Shown here: positions 1 to 7,442 of the stretch, piece by piece
Layout: every line of letters begins with the position of its first letter
Numbering within the stretch: position 1 is the stretch's first letter
Program-made: the position numbers and the translations under genes
Assembly: GCA_000990305.1 (NCBI GenBank)
Contig: LBPR01000014.1
Location: 1-32,538 of the forward strand
DNA length: 32,538 bases
From: Candidatus Roizmanbacteria bacterium GW2011_GWC2_34_23
GTDB taxonomy: Bacteria; Patescibacteriota; Microgenomatia; UBA1406; GWC2-37-13
Direction: 5' to 3'
The notes under the pieces: generated by a model
What the model was told of the DNA's origin: nothing
Seen by the model: the letters and a program-made list of their open reading frames with translations, nothing else
The model's database searches: none

Positions 1-150
1 TGGAAAAAAACAGGAATTGAATTTGAAGATTTGTTAAAGAAACTTATCGGTTTTGCCGAAGAAAAATATCAAAAGAAAAAACAAATAACTTATACTTTTA
101 ATTCTAATATTTTGACCCAAGCTTCATCAAATAAACTTTCTTTAAAATGA
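1..150 (+). CDS. 3' end of an unidentified gene (partial)
   Basis: The reading frame is open from base 1 and ends at a TGA at 148-150, giving the last 49 residues of a protein whose start lies outside the window. The tail is lysine-rich and hydrophilic, with a probable amphipathic helix (FEDLLKKLIGFAEEKYQKKK) and no membrane segment or recognisable motif. An intrinsic terminator begins 18 bases after the stop, which supports this as a genuine gene end. The next gene is convergent on the minus strand. I do not recognise the family from this fragment. Confidence 0.6.
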   Translation, partial: WKKTGIEFEDLLKKLIGFAEEKYQKKKQITYTFNSNILTQASSNKLSLK

Positions 151-158
151 TTATGAGC

Positions 159-947
159 TTACCCTTCCAACCGGGCAAACTGGCCGGTTTTTTTTGATTG
201 ATTAAACATAAAGTTAAAAAATGTTATTGCTAAAAAAATAAAAATAAAATTGAGAAAAAAAGCCATAAGGATAAGTTGCCATTGAATTCCCTTATCTATA
301 ACATTGGCTCGTGCTGCTTCAAAGACATAAGTTGGTGGTAATAAATAAGCCATCATTTGTAAAGGCTTAGGTAATATTGACACCGGGTAAATCACCGCCA
401 TTAGTGGTTGGAGAACGGCAATTAAACCCCAAGAAAGTGCTTGAACATTGGTTCCAAAACGAAAAATTAAACCAAGAATTACGATTGCAAACCCAAAACC
501 AAAAAAGGCCAAATTAACAAAATATATAATTAGATTAATTATTCCTAAATCAAGTAAATTGGTACCAAAAAAATAGAAGGAAATAATACCTCCAAATAAT
601 AATACTATTAACGACTTTACACATCCGGAAATCGTATAGGCAATTAGGTACTCCAGATTAGAAATTGGAGATATAAAAATATTAGTTAAATTTCTTGCCC
701 AGACATCCCATAGACAACCTACGGCAATCGAATATTCGGTCATATTGATAACCTGCCATAAAATCATCCCAATTAAAACTTGTTTACTAATTATTAACCC
801 TGTGGTTCCTGATAAATAATTAGTTAAAAAACCAAAGATAATTATTGACAAAAGTGGAAATATAATAATATCATTTATTACTTCTAACGATCTTTTTGTA
901 ATAAAAAATTCGTGTAACATTATAGCTTTTATTCGCTTCCAAGACAT
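159..947 (-). CDS. ABC-2 type transporter permease
   Basis: This is an integral membrane subunit of an ABC exporter, working with the ATPase encoded immediately upstream. About six hydrophobic segments follow a short basic N-terminus (MSWKRIKAIMLHEFF), the usual layout of ABC-2 permeases. A PxxVLPxxLQxxAYLLPPTYVFE-like stretch in the last third matches the conserved region before the final helices of the family. I chose the ATG at 947, one base past the ATPase stop at 949, giving 262 residues. The frame is open to an ATG at 980, but that adds 11 polar residues and would overlap the ATPase gene. The substrate is unknown; drug, lipid or polysaccharide export are all possible for this family. 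Confidence 0.85.
   Translation of the reverse strand: MSWKRIKAIMLHEFFITKRSLEVINDIIIFPLLSIIIFGFLTNYLSGTTGLIISKQVLIGMILWQVINMTEYSIAVGCLWDVWARNLTNIFISPISNLEYLIAYTISGCVKSLIVLLFGGIISFYFFGTNLLDLGIINLIIYFVNLAFFGFGFAIVILGLIFRFGTNVQALSWGLIAVLQPLMAVIYPVSILPKPLQMMAYLLPPTYVFEAARANVIDKGIQWQLILMAFFLNFIFIFLAITFFNFMFNQSKKTGQFARLEG
169..195 (+). terminator. Rho-independent terminator for the upstream plus-strand gene
   Basis: Arms AACCGG (169-174) and CCGGTT (184-189) pair around a 9-base loop and run into eight consecutive T (188-195). It sits just after the partial gene ending at 150 and lies inside the last codons of the convergent ABC permease, so it also encodes that protein's tail. Confidence 0.75.
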
Positions 948-948
948 A

Positions 949-1860
949 TTATTTTGATCGGGAAATTTGTAAAAAAACATCTTCTAAGGTTGGTTTTTGA
1001 ATTTCAATATCAGTCATCCAAATTCCCTCACTACTGATACCAAAAATAATTTTTGGCACCAATTTTTCTTTTGTTTTGATGATGACAATGTTGTCTTTAC
1101 TAAACTCAAATTCTTGTTTATTTTCTGTTAAATATTTTTCAATAATTTCTTTACCTTTATCAAATGTTAATCGCAAAGTCGTTGTTTCAATTTTTTTAGT
1201 TAAATTAATCGGGGTATCCTCGGCAACTATTTTTCCATTACTTAAAAAAATTACCCGATCACAAATACGATCTATTTCATTCATATTGTGGCTTGTATAA
1301 AGTATAGAAATTTTATTATCTTGTTTAATTTGTTCAATTAAACTCAAAGTTTTATCAGCAATATCCGGATCAAGAGATGCGGTTGGTTCATCCATTAAAA
1401 TTACTTTTGGGTCATTTAGCAAAGCTTTGATAAAATTAACCCGGGTTTTTTCACCAGATGATAAATGTTTATATTGACTATTTAATAAATTTTTAATTTC
1501 AAAATAGTCAACTAATTTTAAAATCTTTTTTTTAGGATCATCTACAAGATAAAGATTTGCAAAAACAATCAGGTTTTCCCAAACTGTTGTTCTTCCCTGA
1601 AGTGCATTAAAAGCCGATGTGTAATTAATCGTTCGTAAACATTCCTGACGATTCGTAGAAAAATCCTTATCAAAATACCTGATGCTTCCTGAATTAGGAG
1701 TAGTAATGCCAAGCAACATCTGAATCGTTGTTGTCTTCCCGGCTCCGTTTGGCCCAAGCAAACCCAATATTTCTCCTTCTTTTAAATCAAAGGAAATATT
1801 ATTTACCGCAGTAAACGAACCAAATTGTTTAGTTAGATTTTTTATTTGTAGGACTGCCAT
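949..1860 (-). CDS. ABC transporter ATP-binding protein
   Basis: This 303-residue nucleotide-binding subunit energises the permease encoded one base downstream. Walker A is GPNGAGKT (residues 36-43), the signature is LSSGE (133-137), Walker B with catalytic Glu is VILMDEPTA (153-161) and the H-loop His is 191. The segment where the Q-loop is expected reads YTSAFNALQGRTTVWENL, so the usual Gln is shifted or replaced. The C-terminal 90 residues after the ATPase core form the accessory domain typical of ABC-2 exporters. An extended -10 box lies six bases before the ATG, suggesting a leaderless transcript for the two-gene operon. Confidence 0.92.
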   Translation of the reverse strand: MAVLQIKNLTKQFGSFTAVNNISFDLKEGEILGLLGPNGAGKTTTIQMLLGITTPNSGSIRYFDKDFSTNRQECLRTINYTSAFNALQGRTTVWENLIVFANLYLVDDPKKKILKLVDYFEIKNLLNSQYKHLSSGEKTRVNFIKALLNDPKVILMDEPTASLDPDIADKTLSLIEQIKQDNKISILYTSHNMNEIDRICDRVIFLSNGKIVAEDTPINLTKKIETTTLRLTFDKGKEIIEKYLTENKQEFEFSKDNIVIIKTKEKLVPKIIFGISSEGIWMTDIEIQKPTLEDVFLQISRSK

Positions 1861-1866
1861 AGTTTT

Positions 1867-1875
1867 ATTATATCA
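1867..1875 (-). promoter_or_regulatory. Extended -10 promoter of the ABC operon
   Basis: On the minus strand the sequence reads TGATATAAT, an extended -10 (TGn plus a consensus hexamer). Only six bases separate it from the ATG at 1860, so transcription should start at or next to the A of the start codon. No convincing -35 is visible. Confidence 0.6.
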
Positions 1876-1895
1876 GTTTATTTATAGGTAGAAAC

Positions 1896-1924
1896 TTTAA
1901 AAAAGAGCGTTGTGGTGATATAAT
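1896..1924 (+). promoter_or_regulatory. Promoter of the aminotransferase gene
   Basis: A -35-like TTTAAA (1896-1901), a 17-base spacer and a perfect TATAAT (1919-1924) preceded by TGA form an extended -10 promoter. The start codon at 1937 is 12 bases beyond the -10, leaving a leader of about six bases and no room for a Shine-Dalgarno sequence. The same nonamer TGATATAAT serves the divergent ABC operon. Confidence 0.65.
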
Positions 1925-1936
1925 ACAATCAATAAC

Positions 1937-3433
1937 ATGACTATACAAAATGAGACATTTAATTATAAACCTCTTCCAAATGAAAAAGAGGGCTTTCAAG
2001 TTATGGGAGGATCCTTAGAAATTTTACGGAGAGAGACGCAAATATGGGGAATTTCCAAATTGATGAAATTGGGAGCTGATATCCCGCAGAATATCATGCG
2101 AGCAGAACAAATAACAAAAGCTATTGAAACAGGTAGACAAAGATTTGACATCCTACATAATGCTGACATCGGAATGCCGATGGATAAAGATCTAGAAATT
2201 CAACCTATAATTGATCAAGCTAATCTTGACGCAGCCAATTTTATTAACGAACACTCTAAATATCAAAGATATACAAATTCTCAGGGTTTACCTGAATTAA
2301 GAAATTCTGTTGCTAATTTTTATCAAAAATTTTGGGGCCTCAACATAAATCAGAGTTGGGTCGTTGCTTCGAATGGCGCATCGGAAATGTGGCAAAGATT
2401 TGTTGCCTCTCAATTAGCGCCGGGTGATTTAGTTATGACTCTTGACCCTCATTACAATCCATTTGACGTTGATTTAGCTATGAAAGGAGCAGGTTGGGTC
2501 CCGATTAAAACTAAAGCAGAGAATGGTTTTCACTTTAATGAAGATGATTTATCAAGAGCCTTTAAAGAAAAAAAGGAAAATCAGCCTTTAGGAAGAATTA
2601 AAGCAGTCTATATTAATAGTCCGGCAAATCCAACTGGAGTAGTTTACACAGAAAAAGAAATTAATATTTTGGTCGATTTTGCATTGAGAAACAACCTTTT
2701 TATTGTTATGGACGGAGTATATTCCCTTTACAACTACAGCAATAACCCTACATTAATGGATTATTTAAAAAACCTTCTTGAGGATAAAAGAAAATTAGTT
2801 TATAACAAATTAGTCTTCCTCGACAGTATGTCAAAATTAGCAACAACAACAGGAGAAAGAATCGGAATAAACTTTGTCCCTAATGATAATTTAAGAGATC
2901 AATTAGGAAGAGCTTTAAGTGTTAGGGGTAATCCTCAAAATCATGGTCAACTACAATCATCTTATATTTTGGACCGTCTGACTGAAGATTATACGCAAAA
3001 TAGATCACCTGAAAAAAAAAGTATTTTAGAAGAACGAAGAAAGTTATATTTTCATAAAATGCATTTATTTTACGAGCAGTTTTACAAAAATGCGGGAGCC
3101 CATGTATTGAATAAGTCAAGAGAACCTGAGGGTGGCTTGTATATACCCTTATTATTGGATGGCAATAAGGTAAACGCTCTTGATTTTTTTGATTTTTCGA
3201 TGAATCAATTTATTGGTCATAACATATCTGACAAGAAACATGCTACTTCCTTTGTACCAATGGCCGTTACTTTTCCTGACGGTAGCTCTGCAAGTTTCAG
3301 AGTAGGAGATTTTGAACAAGCTCAAAAAGAAATTAGAGTTTGCATTGGTCTTGATGTAAGTGAAATTAATGATGCAGCTGAAGCATTAGCCAATCAATTA
3401 ATAGAATATAATTTATCTTTATCTAAAGATTAG
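1937..3433 (+). CDS. PLP-dependent aminotransferase, class I/II fold
   Basis: This 498-residue pyridoxal-phosphate enzyme is expected to transfer an amino group between an amino acid and a 2-oxo acid. Fold-type I marks are all present: the cofactor-phosphate region VASNGASEMW, the INSPANPTGVVY motif with the Asn/Pro pair, the Asp of VMDGVYSLY that contacts the pyridine nitrogen, the Schiff-base lysine K300 in DSMSKLATTTGERIG, and a following Arg/Gly segment. It is longer than typical members (about 400) because of an N-terminal extension of roughly 60 residues and an insert near residues 425-455. Substrate specificity cannot be read from the sequence. The AEC-type permease 25 bases downstream may be co-transcribed. 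Confidence 0.85.
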   Translation: MTIQNETFNYKPLPNEKEGFQVMGGSLEILRRETQIWGISKLMKLGADIPQNIMRAEQITKAIETGRQRFDILHNADIGMPMDKDLEIQPIIDQANLDAANFINEHSKYQRYTNSQGLPELRNSVANFYQKFWGLNINQSWVVASNGASEMWQRFVASQLAPGDLVMTLDPHYNPFDVDLAMKGAGWVPIKTKAENGFHFNEDDLSRAFKEKKENQPLGRIKAVYINSPANPTGVVYTEKEINILVDFALRNNLFIVMDGVYSLYNYSNNPTLMDYLKNLLEDKRKLVYNKLVFLDSMSKLATTTGERIGINFVPNDNLRDQLGRALSVRGNPQNHGQLQSSYILDRLTEDYTQNRSPEKKSILEERRKLYFHKMHLFYEQFYKNAGAHVLNKSREPEGGLYIPLLLDGNKVNALDFFDFSMNQFIGHNISDKKHATSFVPMAVTFPDGSSASFRVGDFEQAQKEIRVCIGLDVSEINDAAEALANQLIEYNLSLSKD

Positions 3434-3458
3434 TTCGAAAATTTTAGTAAAATACAAT

Positions 3459-4376
3459 ATGAACTTCAACAACTTTCAAATTCTTCTTTCTGTTTTTTCG
3501 CTAATTTTTGTTGGCTATATTTCTAAAGCCTTTAAAATAATTGATGAAGATTTTGCGAGAAAAGCCATTAAGTTTTTATTTTTTCTTCCTTTACCAATTT
3601 TAGTTTTTTTATCTTTTGCCACAACTAAACTAGATATATCCTTAGGAATTTACCCAATAATTTCAATAATTATTCAAAGTATATTAATAGTGATTAGTTA
3701 TTTTATTGGAAAATTACTGAAGTTTGATAATAAAACGATCGGTACACTGATCGCTGCATCAGGTATCACCAGCACTTTAGTATTCGCACTGCCTTTTATT
3801 CAGGCTTTCTATGGAATTGAAAACCTAAAGTATTTATTTATGTATGATTTCGGTAACGGTCTCATGGCTTGGACAGTTGTCTACTTGATAACCGGATATC
3901 TGGGAAATAAAAAACAGTTAGGGATTAAAAAGGGAATAATATCTTTTGTAAAAAATCCCATGATCTTTGCTTTATTTTTTGGAGTTATCTTTGGTTTATT
4001 AAATATAAAATTACCTCAGTTTTTTACTCAATTTAAAACAACACTGTCAGGATTCATCAACCCATTGTTATTTGTTTCCATTGGTATTCTCTTAGATTTT
4101 AAATATTTTTTATCAAAAGAAAATCTAACCAAACTATTTCTTTCTGCTGGTATTATTATGGGGGTTTCAGTCTTGTTAGCTTTTATGTTTACCTCGCTAT
4201 TTGATATTAGCGGAATCGGTCAAAAAGTAATTTTAATTTCTGCTGTCTCACCGGCAGCCGCACTTGCGGTAGCTTTTTCTGTTGAACATGATTTGGATCA
4301 AAAATTTGCGAGCGCCTTGGTCGCCTTTACTATGGTTCTGGGAATAATCTTAGTTCCTCTAATAATTCTCTTATAA
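3459..4376 (+). CDS. AEC family (auxin efflux carrier-like) permease
   Basis: This 305-residue integral membrane protein has about ten hydrophobic helices arranged as two five-helix halves. The first half has a conserved small-residue stretch (AASGITSTLVFALPF) and the second ends in ISAVSPAAALAVAFSVEHDLD, the conserved region found near the end of Mem_trans/AEC proteins. Bacterial relatives move organic acids or amino acids, but this one's substrate cannot be stated. It follows the aminotransferase on the same strand by 25 bases. A TAAAAT six bases before the ATG could also give it a leaderless transcript of its own. It ends four bases short of a convergent gene. Confidence 0.8.
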   Translation: MNFNNFQILLSVFSLIFVGYISKAFKIIDEDFARKAIKFLFFLPLPILVFLSFATTKLDISLGIYPIISIIIQSILIVISYFIGKLLKFDNKTIGTLIAASGITSTLVFALPFIQAFYGIENLKYLFMYDFGNGLMAWTVVYLITGYLGNKKQLGIKKGIISFVKNPMIFALFFGVIFGLLNIKLPQFFTQFKTTLSGFINPLLFVSIGILLDFKYFLSKENLTKLFLSAGIIMGVSVLLAFMFTSLFDISGIGQKVILISAVSPAAALAVAFSVEHDLDQKFASALVAFTMVLGIILVPLIILL

Positions 4377-4379
4377 AAT

Positions 4380-4733
4380 TTACGTAGTAATTACCCTTTG
4401 TTCTAAGCTTAAGATTCGTTCTTCATGATTATTTATTTTATTGTTCGTTCGATTATTTTGCTCTGTTAAAACAGTGTGTTCTGCCTCAAATTTATTATAT
4501 TTTCCAATTAACCAGTCAAGCTTATCAAAAACCTTATTCTTAAAATCTTTAAATTCTTTTTTGAAATCATTAACCGGTTCTAGTTCAAAGTCAACGTACT
4601 TTGTCATCCTATCAATCCTTGTATTTAATCTTAATTCAGTATCTTTTAAGTCCTTTTTTGTAGCAAAACCATCTAAGTCCTTTTTTGTAGCAAACGTTTT
4701 TTCTAATTTTTTTACATCCGCATCAGTAATCAT
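4380..4733 (-). CDS. Small coiled-coil protein with ATKKDL repeats
   Basis: This 117-residue, highly charged protein has no membrane segment. ATKKDL occurs twice (residues 15-20 and 24-29) as a nine-residue direct repeat that is also a near-identical 27-base DNA repeat. The rest is heptad-like helix (KLDWLIGKYNKFEAEHTVL, then NKINNHEERILSLEQRV), so a parallel coiled coil or oligomerising rod is likely. Similar short ATKKDL/coiled-coil proteins are common in Patescibacteria and in phage-related loci, but no function is established that I can name. It stands alone, convergent with the permease gene and divergent from the phosphatase gene. Confidence 0.7.
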   Translation of the reverse strand: MITDADVKKLEKTFATKKDLDGFATKKDLKDTELRLNTRIDRMTKYVDFELEPVNDFKKEFKDFKNKVFDKLDWLIGKYNKFEAEHTVLTEQNNRTNNKINNHEERILSLEQRVITT

Positions 4734-4882
4734 AGGGTTTTATTTAAACAAATAACTAATAATAAATCAATCATAAAATACTATAAAACTAGTGTCTACC
4801 GCTTATAACCTACAAAGATGCAGTTTTAGATTATTAGAGCAACATAAAAATGACGATAGATACCCTTATAAATAATATGGTA

Positions 4883-4888
4883 TATAAT
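4883..4888 (+). promoter_or_regulatory. -10 box of the inositol-phosphatase-like gene
   Basis: A perfect TATAAT ends seven bases before the ATG at 4896, placing the expected transcription start on the start codon. An in-frame GTG at 4890 lies between this box and the ATG and would fall upstream of the transcript, so it is unlikely to be the start. No clear -35 is seen. Confidence 0.6.
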
Positions 4889-4895
4889 AGTGTCT

Positions 4896-5687
4896 ATGAT
4901 AAACGTGATGAAATCAGCCGCAACTGAGGCTGGGACTATCCTCCTAAATTACTATAAGAAGAATCTTACTCTAAACTATAAGACATCTCACAAGGATTTT
5001 TATACTATAGCAGATGTTGAAAGCCAAAAGGTTATTAAAGAAATAATTACTAAGCTTTTACTCAAGAAAGCTATCGGTGAATCAGAAATTGGTTTTATCG
5101 GTGAAGAAAATTTGAACGTGTCTGTGAATAAAAAACATCTTTTCGTTATTGATCCACTTGACGGCACCACTAACTTTGCTTCCGGATTTGATTTTTTTAG
5201 CATTTCAATTGGTTATTTCTATGAAGGCTTATCAACTGCCGGCTTAATTTATCGTCCAACCACAAAAGATTTTTATTATGCCCAAAAAAATAAAGGAGCT
5301 TATAAAAATAGCCAACCTTTAAAAATAGTTAAAAAACCATTAAAAGAATGCTTATTTGACGGGGTTGTTAGTTCTCGACCAGATAAGTATCCAGGGCTAT
5401 TTAAGAGCTTTGAAAAAATTTTTCCTTATGTTTCCGGTTTCAGGTCTATCTTTTCCATGGCCTTAAGTAATTGTTTATTGGCAGAAAATATCTTTAATAT
5501 CGTCGTCAACGGTCATACGTTTATTTGGGATATATCCGCAGCAAAATTAATCATTGAAGAATCTGGAGGTATTATGATGGATTTTAAAGGCTTACCAGTC
5601 AACTTTGATCTGAATAACCCCAAGCTGGCATACAATACCATATCCTGCCATCCACGGCTAAAAAGTGAAATTCTAAAGTTTTTCTAA
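4896..5687 (+). CDS. Inositol monophosphatase family phosphatase
   Basis: This 263-residue metal-dependent phosphomonoesterase belongs to the IMPase/FBPase-like fold. The three diagnostic motifs are present in order: the metal-binding Glu pair in GFIGEEN, the DPLDGTTNF loop with both metal-ligand Asp residues, and the C-terminal WDISAAKLIIEESGG. Length matches the family. Relatives hydrolyse myo-inositol phosphates, 3'-phosphoadenosine 5'-phosphate (CysQ) or fructose 1,6-bisphosphate, and the sequence alone does not decide between them. I chose the ATG at 4896 because the -10 box ends seven bases before it. A 933-base gene-free region follows. Confidence 0.88.
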   Translation: MINVMKSAATEAGTILLNYYKKNLTLNYKTSHKDFYTIADVESQKVIKEIITKLLLKKAIGESEIGFIGEENLNVSVNKKHLFVIDPLDGTTNFASGFDFFSISIGYFYEGLSTAGLIYRPTTKDFYYAQKNKGAYKNSQPLKIVKKPLKECLFDGVVSSRPDKYPGLFKSFEKIFPYVSGFRSIFSMALSNCLLAENIFNIVVNGHTFIWDISAAKLIIEESGGIMMDFKGLPVNFDLNNPKLAYNTISCHPRLKSEILKFF

Positions 5688-5955
5688 TTCCAGCACTTCT
5701 CCCACCTCAAAAGAATAGAGAAGTCCCAGCAATTAATTATTAATTATTATCTTTAGGTCTTCATGACAATATAAACTATTAAATTAAATAGGGGATTCAT
5801 GCGTATAAAACCTGGACAAGGACTGATAAGCGGAAAAGGGAATAATTGGGGATTAATTACTGATTAATTAAGAATTAATTAAATAATAAAAAAATAATTA
5901 TTATCAATTTAGATTGTTATACCAACATGCCGCTTCTCTTCCTCCCGTCGTGGTT

Positions 5956-5985
5956 AACGTCGTAAAAGCTTCATTTTACGACGTT
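5956..5985. repeat. Perfect hairpin with 12-bp arms
   Basis: AACGTCGTAAAA (5956-5967) and TTTTACGACGTT (5974-5985) are exact inverted copies around the loop GCTTCA. There is no T-run after the stem on either strand, so it is not a standard intrinsic terminator. It is the most GC-balanced structure in the gene-free region. Confidence 0.8.
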
Positions 5986-6200
5986 GTATAGGTTCTTTTC
6001 TCCGACTATATATATCCATTAATACGTCATCCGATCGGTTTGGCATAATTTGTGTAATTATCTTCCGGAGAAACAAGTTCATATCCTTCTCTCAGTTTAG
6101 CGTGTTAATAATACTGTTAGCGAGTTAAAGAGTTAACGAATTAATTAACAAATAATTGCTAGAGATGATCACTTCTCTCTGTGTCGTTTGAACAAACAAA

Positions 6201-6367
6201 TATTTAGAGCGTTTTAAAGTCCTAAACTAGCGTTTTTGAGGCTAAAAGTATCAGAAACAGAAGGTATCTATTTATGAGAGGAACGTATTATACGAGATAA
6301 TATAAATAAGTGTTTTTGAGGCTACTACATTATAACTTTATAATGTAGTTTGATCATATTTAGAGCG
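6201..6367. repeat. Two families of short direct repeats
   Basis: TATTTAGAGCG occurs at 6201-6211 and 6357-6367. GTTTTTGAGGCTA occurs at 6232-6244 and 6312-6324, with an 11-base match TTTTGAGGCTA at 6606-6616. The order is A-B-B-palindrome-A, so the B pair and the palindrome are bracketed by the A pair. Exact 11- and 13-mers at this density are unlikely to be chance even in AT-rich DNA, and the arrangement resembles protein-binding iterons. Confidence 0.65.
6324..6349. repeat. 26-base near-perfect palindrome
   Basis: Arms ACTACATTATAA (6324-6335) and TTATAATGTAGT (6338-6349) are exact inverted copies with only CT between them. It starts on the last base of the second GTTTTTGAGGCTA repeat. 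With a two-base centre it suits a dimeric DNA-binding protein or a cruciform better than an RNA hairpin. Confidence 0.8.
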
Positions 6368-6410
6368 TGTTTATAATCTAAATAGTTAATTTAGCCTTGA
6401 TTTTTTACTA

Positions 6411-6445
6411 TTATCCACATAATTACTATAGGTTATTTATTCACG
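6411..6445 (+). other. DnaA-box-like sites
   Basis: TTATCCACA (6411-6419) is a perfect consensus DnaA box. TTATTCACG (6437-6445), 17 bases further on, matches TTATNCACA at eight of nine positions. TGTTTATAA at 6368-6376 is a reverse-strand site with one mismatch. An AT-rich tract of about 130 bases follows, as at unwinding regions. No replication gene is near, so this is only a candidate. Confidence 0.4.
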
Positions 6446-6507
6446 TTCGTGAGAATGCCATTCCCCTCTCCCCGACTTGGTTAAGTATTAAATTTTAAAT
6501 ATTAAAG

Positions 6508-6616
6508 GTTAAAGAAATATTAAACATTTAAATATTAAACGTTTTCATGTTTAACTGTTTAATCTTTAACAGTTTATTTAACATTTAACTGTTTAAGATT
6601 TAATATTTTGAGGCTA
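6508..6616. repeat. AT-rich tract of repeated and inverted words
   Basis: TTTAACTGTTTAA is repeated exactly at 6550-6562 and 6584-6596. GTTAAAGA (6508-6515) is inverted as TCTTTAAC (6563-6570), and TTAAACAT and ATGTTTAA words face each other between them. The tract therefore folds into a long imperfect AT hairpin immediately downstream of the minus-strand membrane protein gene. The same design recurs at 9197-9297 and, with other words, at three later intergenic sites. Confidence 0.6.
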
Positions 6617-6620
6617 TTCT

Positions 6621-7436
6621 CTACCAACTGAGTGAAAGCAGGGTGATAGCCAATACGAAAACCCATACACTCACATACTCTCTGATTGTTTCTTTAAACA
6701 ATTTTTCGTCAATGTGATGATGGATTATTCCTGTAACACTGTAATAGGTTGCCGTCAAAAATAGTGCGTATACGGCTGTTTTTAAAGGCAAAAAAGAAAT
6801 TATTAAGCTCGCTTCTAACATTATTAAAGCTGTAAAAAAAGAGTAAGAGAGGACGTCCTTATCAAGATAGCGATTAAGCCTGATAGACCAGAATAGTTGA
6901 AGACTCAATAAAAAAGCGCTTATCCCCGCCCCAATTATATTAATTAGAAAATTATATTTGAAGGAAAAAAGGACATTAAAAAATAAAAATGAAACGACCG
7001 CCTGATAAAAAAAATTGATTGAAAAAGCAGCCCTGTAAAGCTGAAGGTTCTTCTCTACTCCAACATTAAAAATGTTGGCACAAAGCAAAACAGCGTAAAT
7101 TGACACTTCATAAATAAAAATAAATGGCAAGCGTGTTAACCATCGAGCCGGAAAAAGAAAATAAAACAAGTAAAAAAATAAAGTAATTAATTCCGGTATT
7201 AAAAAGAGTCCAAACCAACCGATTTTTTTTATCCCTTCCAGCAAGGAAAAATAACATAATAAATAAGTAGTTATTATAAAAACCGGCATAAAAAAAATAA
7301 CTTTATCAAAATTAAAAAATGTAGAAAAAAGCATTAATAAGCCTAAAATCAAAACAGAAATGACCAAACGGATTCTTTTGTCAATCTTCATTGCTTTTTT
7401 TTCAAAAAACTGTCTTAGTTCTTTTGTACCGAACAT
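6621..7436 (-). CDS. Polytopic membrane protein of unknown function
   Basis: This 271-residue protein has a basic, helical N-terminus (residues 1-21) and about eight hydrophobic segments to the end. The segment YYSVTGIIHHHIDEKLFKETIREY between the last helices carries three consecutive His with acidic neighbours and is the most likely functional site, possibly for metal or heme. I cannot name the family, though similar proteins are known to me only from Patescibacteria. It begins six bases after the yebC stop, so the two genes form an operon. No signal peptide cleavage site is evident. Confidence 0.75.
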   Translation of the reverse strand: MFGTKELRQFFEKKAMKIDKRIRLVISVLILGLLMLFSTFFNFDKVIFFMPVFIITTYLLCYFSLLEGIKKIGWFGLFLIPELITLFFYLFYFLFPARWLTRLPFIFIYEVSIYAVLLCANIFNVGVEKNLQLYRAAFSINFFYQAVVSFLFFNVLFSFKYNFLINIIGAGISAFLLSLQLFWSIRLNRYLDKDVLSYSFFTALIMLEASLIISFLPLKTAVYALFLTATYYSVTGIIHHHIDEKLFKETIREYVSVWVFVLAITLLSLSW

Positions 7437-7442
7437 AAATGA

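Larger units (their letters stand above)
5688..6620. other. 933-base gene-free region rich in repeats
   Basis: No convincing protein gene, tRNA or known RNA was found in this stretch, by far the longest non-coding one in the window. It is strongly AT-rich and structured: a 12-bp-arm hairpin at 5956-5985, paired short direct repeats between 6201 and 6367, a 26-base palindrome at 6324-6349, a perfect DnaA box at 6411-6419, and an AT-rich tract with repeated words from 6480 to 6616. The first 250 bases contain alternating TTAATTA words and a 22-codon frame at 5800 with a GGGG upstream, which I do not call. Possible roles are a replication or partition site, a regulatory RNA, or decayed mobile DNA. 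Confidence 0.6.

Noticed and set aside
4890-4895. GTG at 4890 as the start of the phosphatase.
   Set aside because: It begins only one base past the TATAAT box (4883-4888), so it would not be in the mRNA. The ATG at 4896 fits the expected transcription start.
5696-5725. Inverted repeat ACTTCTC/GAGAAGT as a terminator after the phosphatase gene.
   Set aside because: The arms are only seven bases with a 16-base loop and there is no T-run on the plus strand.
5800-5868. A 22-codon frame (MRIKPGQGLISGKGNN...) with GGGG five bases upstream.
   Set aside because: Short frames of this size are expected by chance, no promoter is convincing and no family is recognised. The window's other genes rarely use Shine-Dalgarno sites.
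6201-6367. A CRISPR-like array.
   Set aside because: Repeats are only 11-13 bases, occur two or three times, and have irregular spacing. No cas gene is in the window.
5688-6620. Confident assignment as the chromosomal origin.
   Set aside because: Only one perfect DnaA box is present and no dnaA, dnaN, gyrase or other replication gene is adjacent. It is kept only as a hypothesis.
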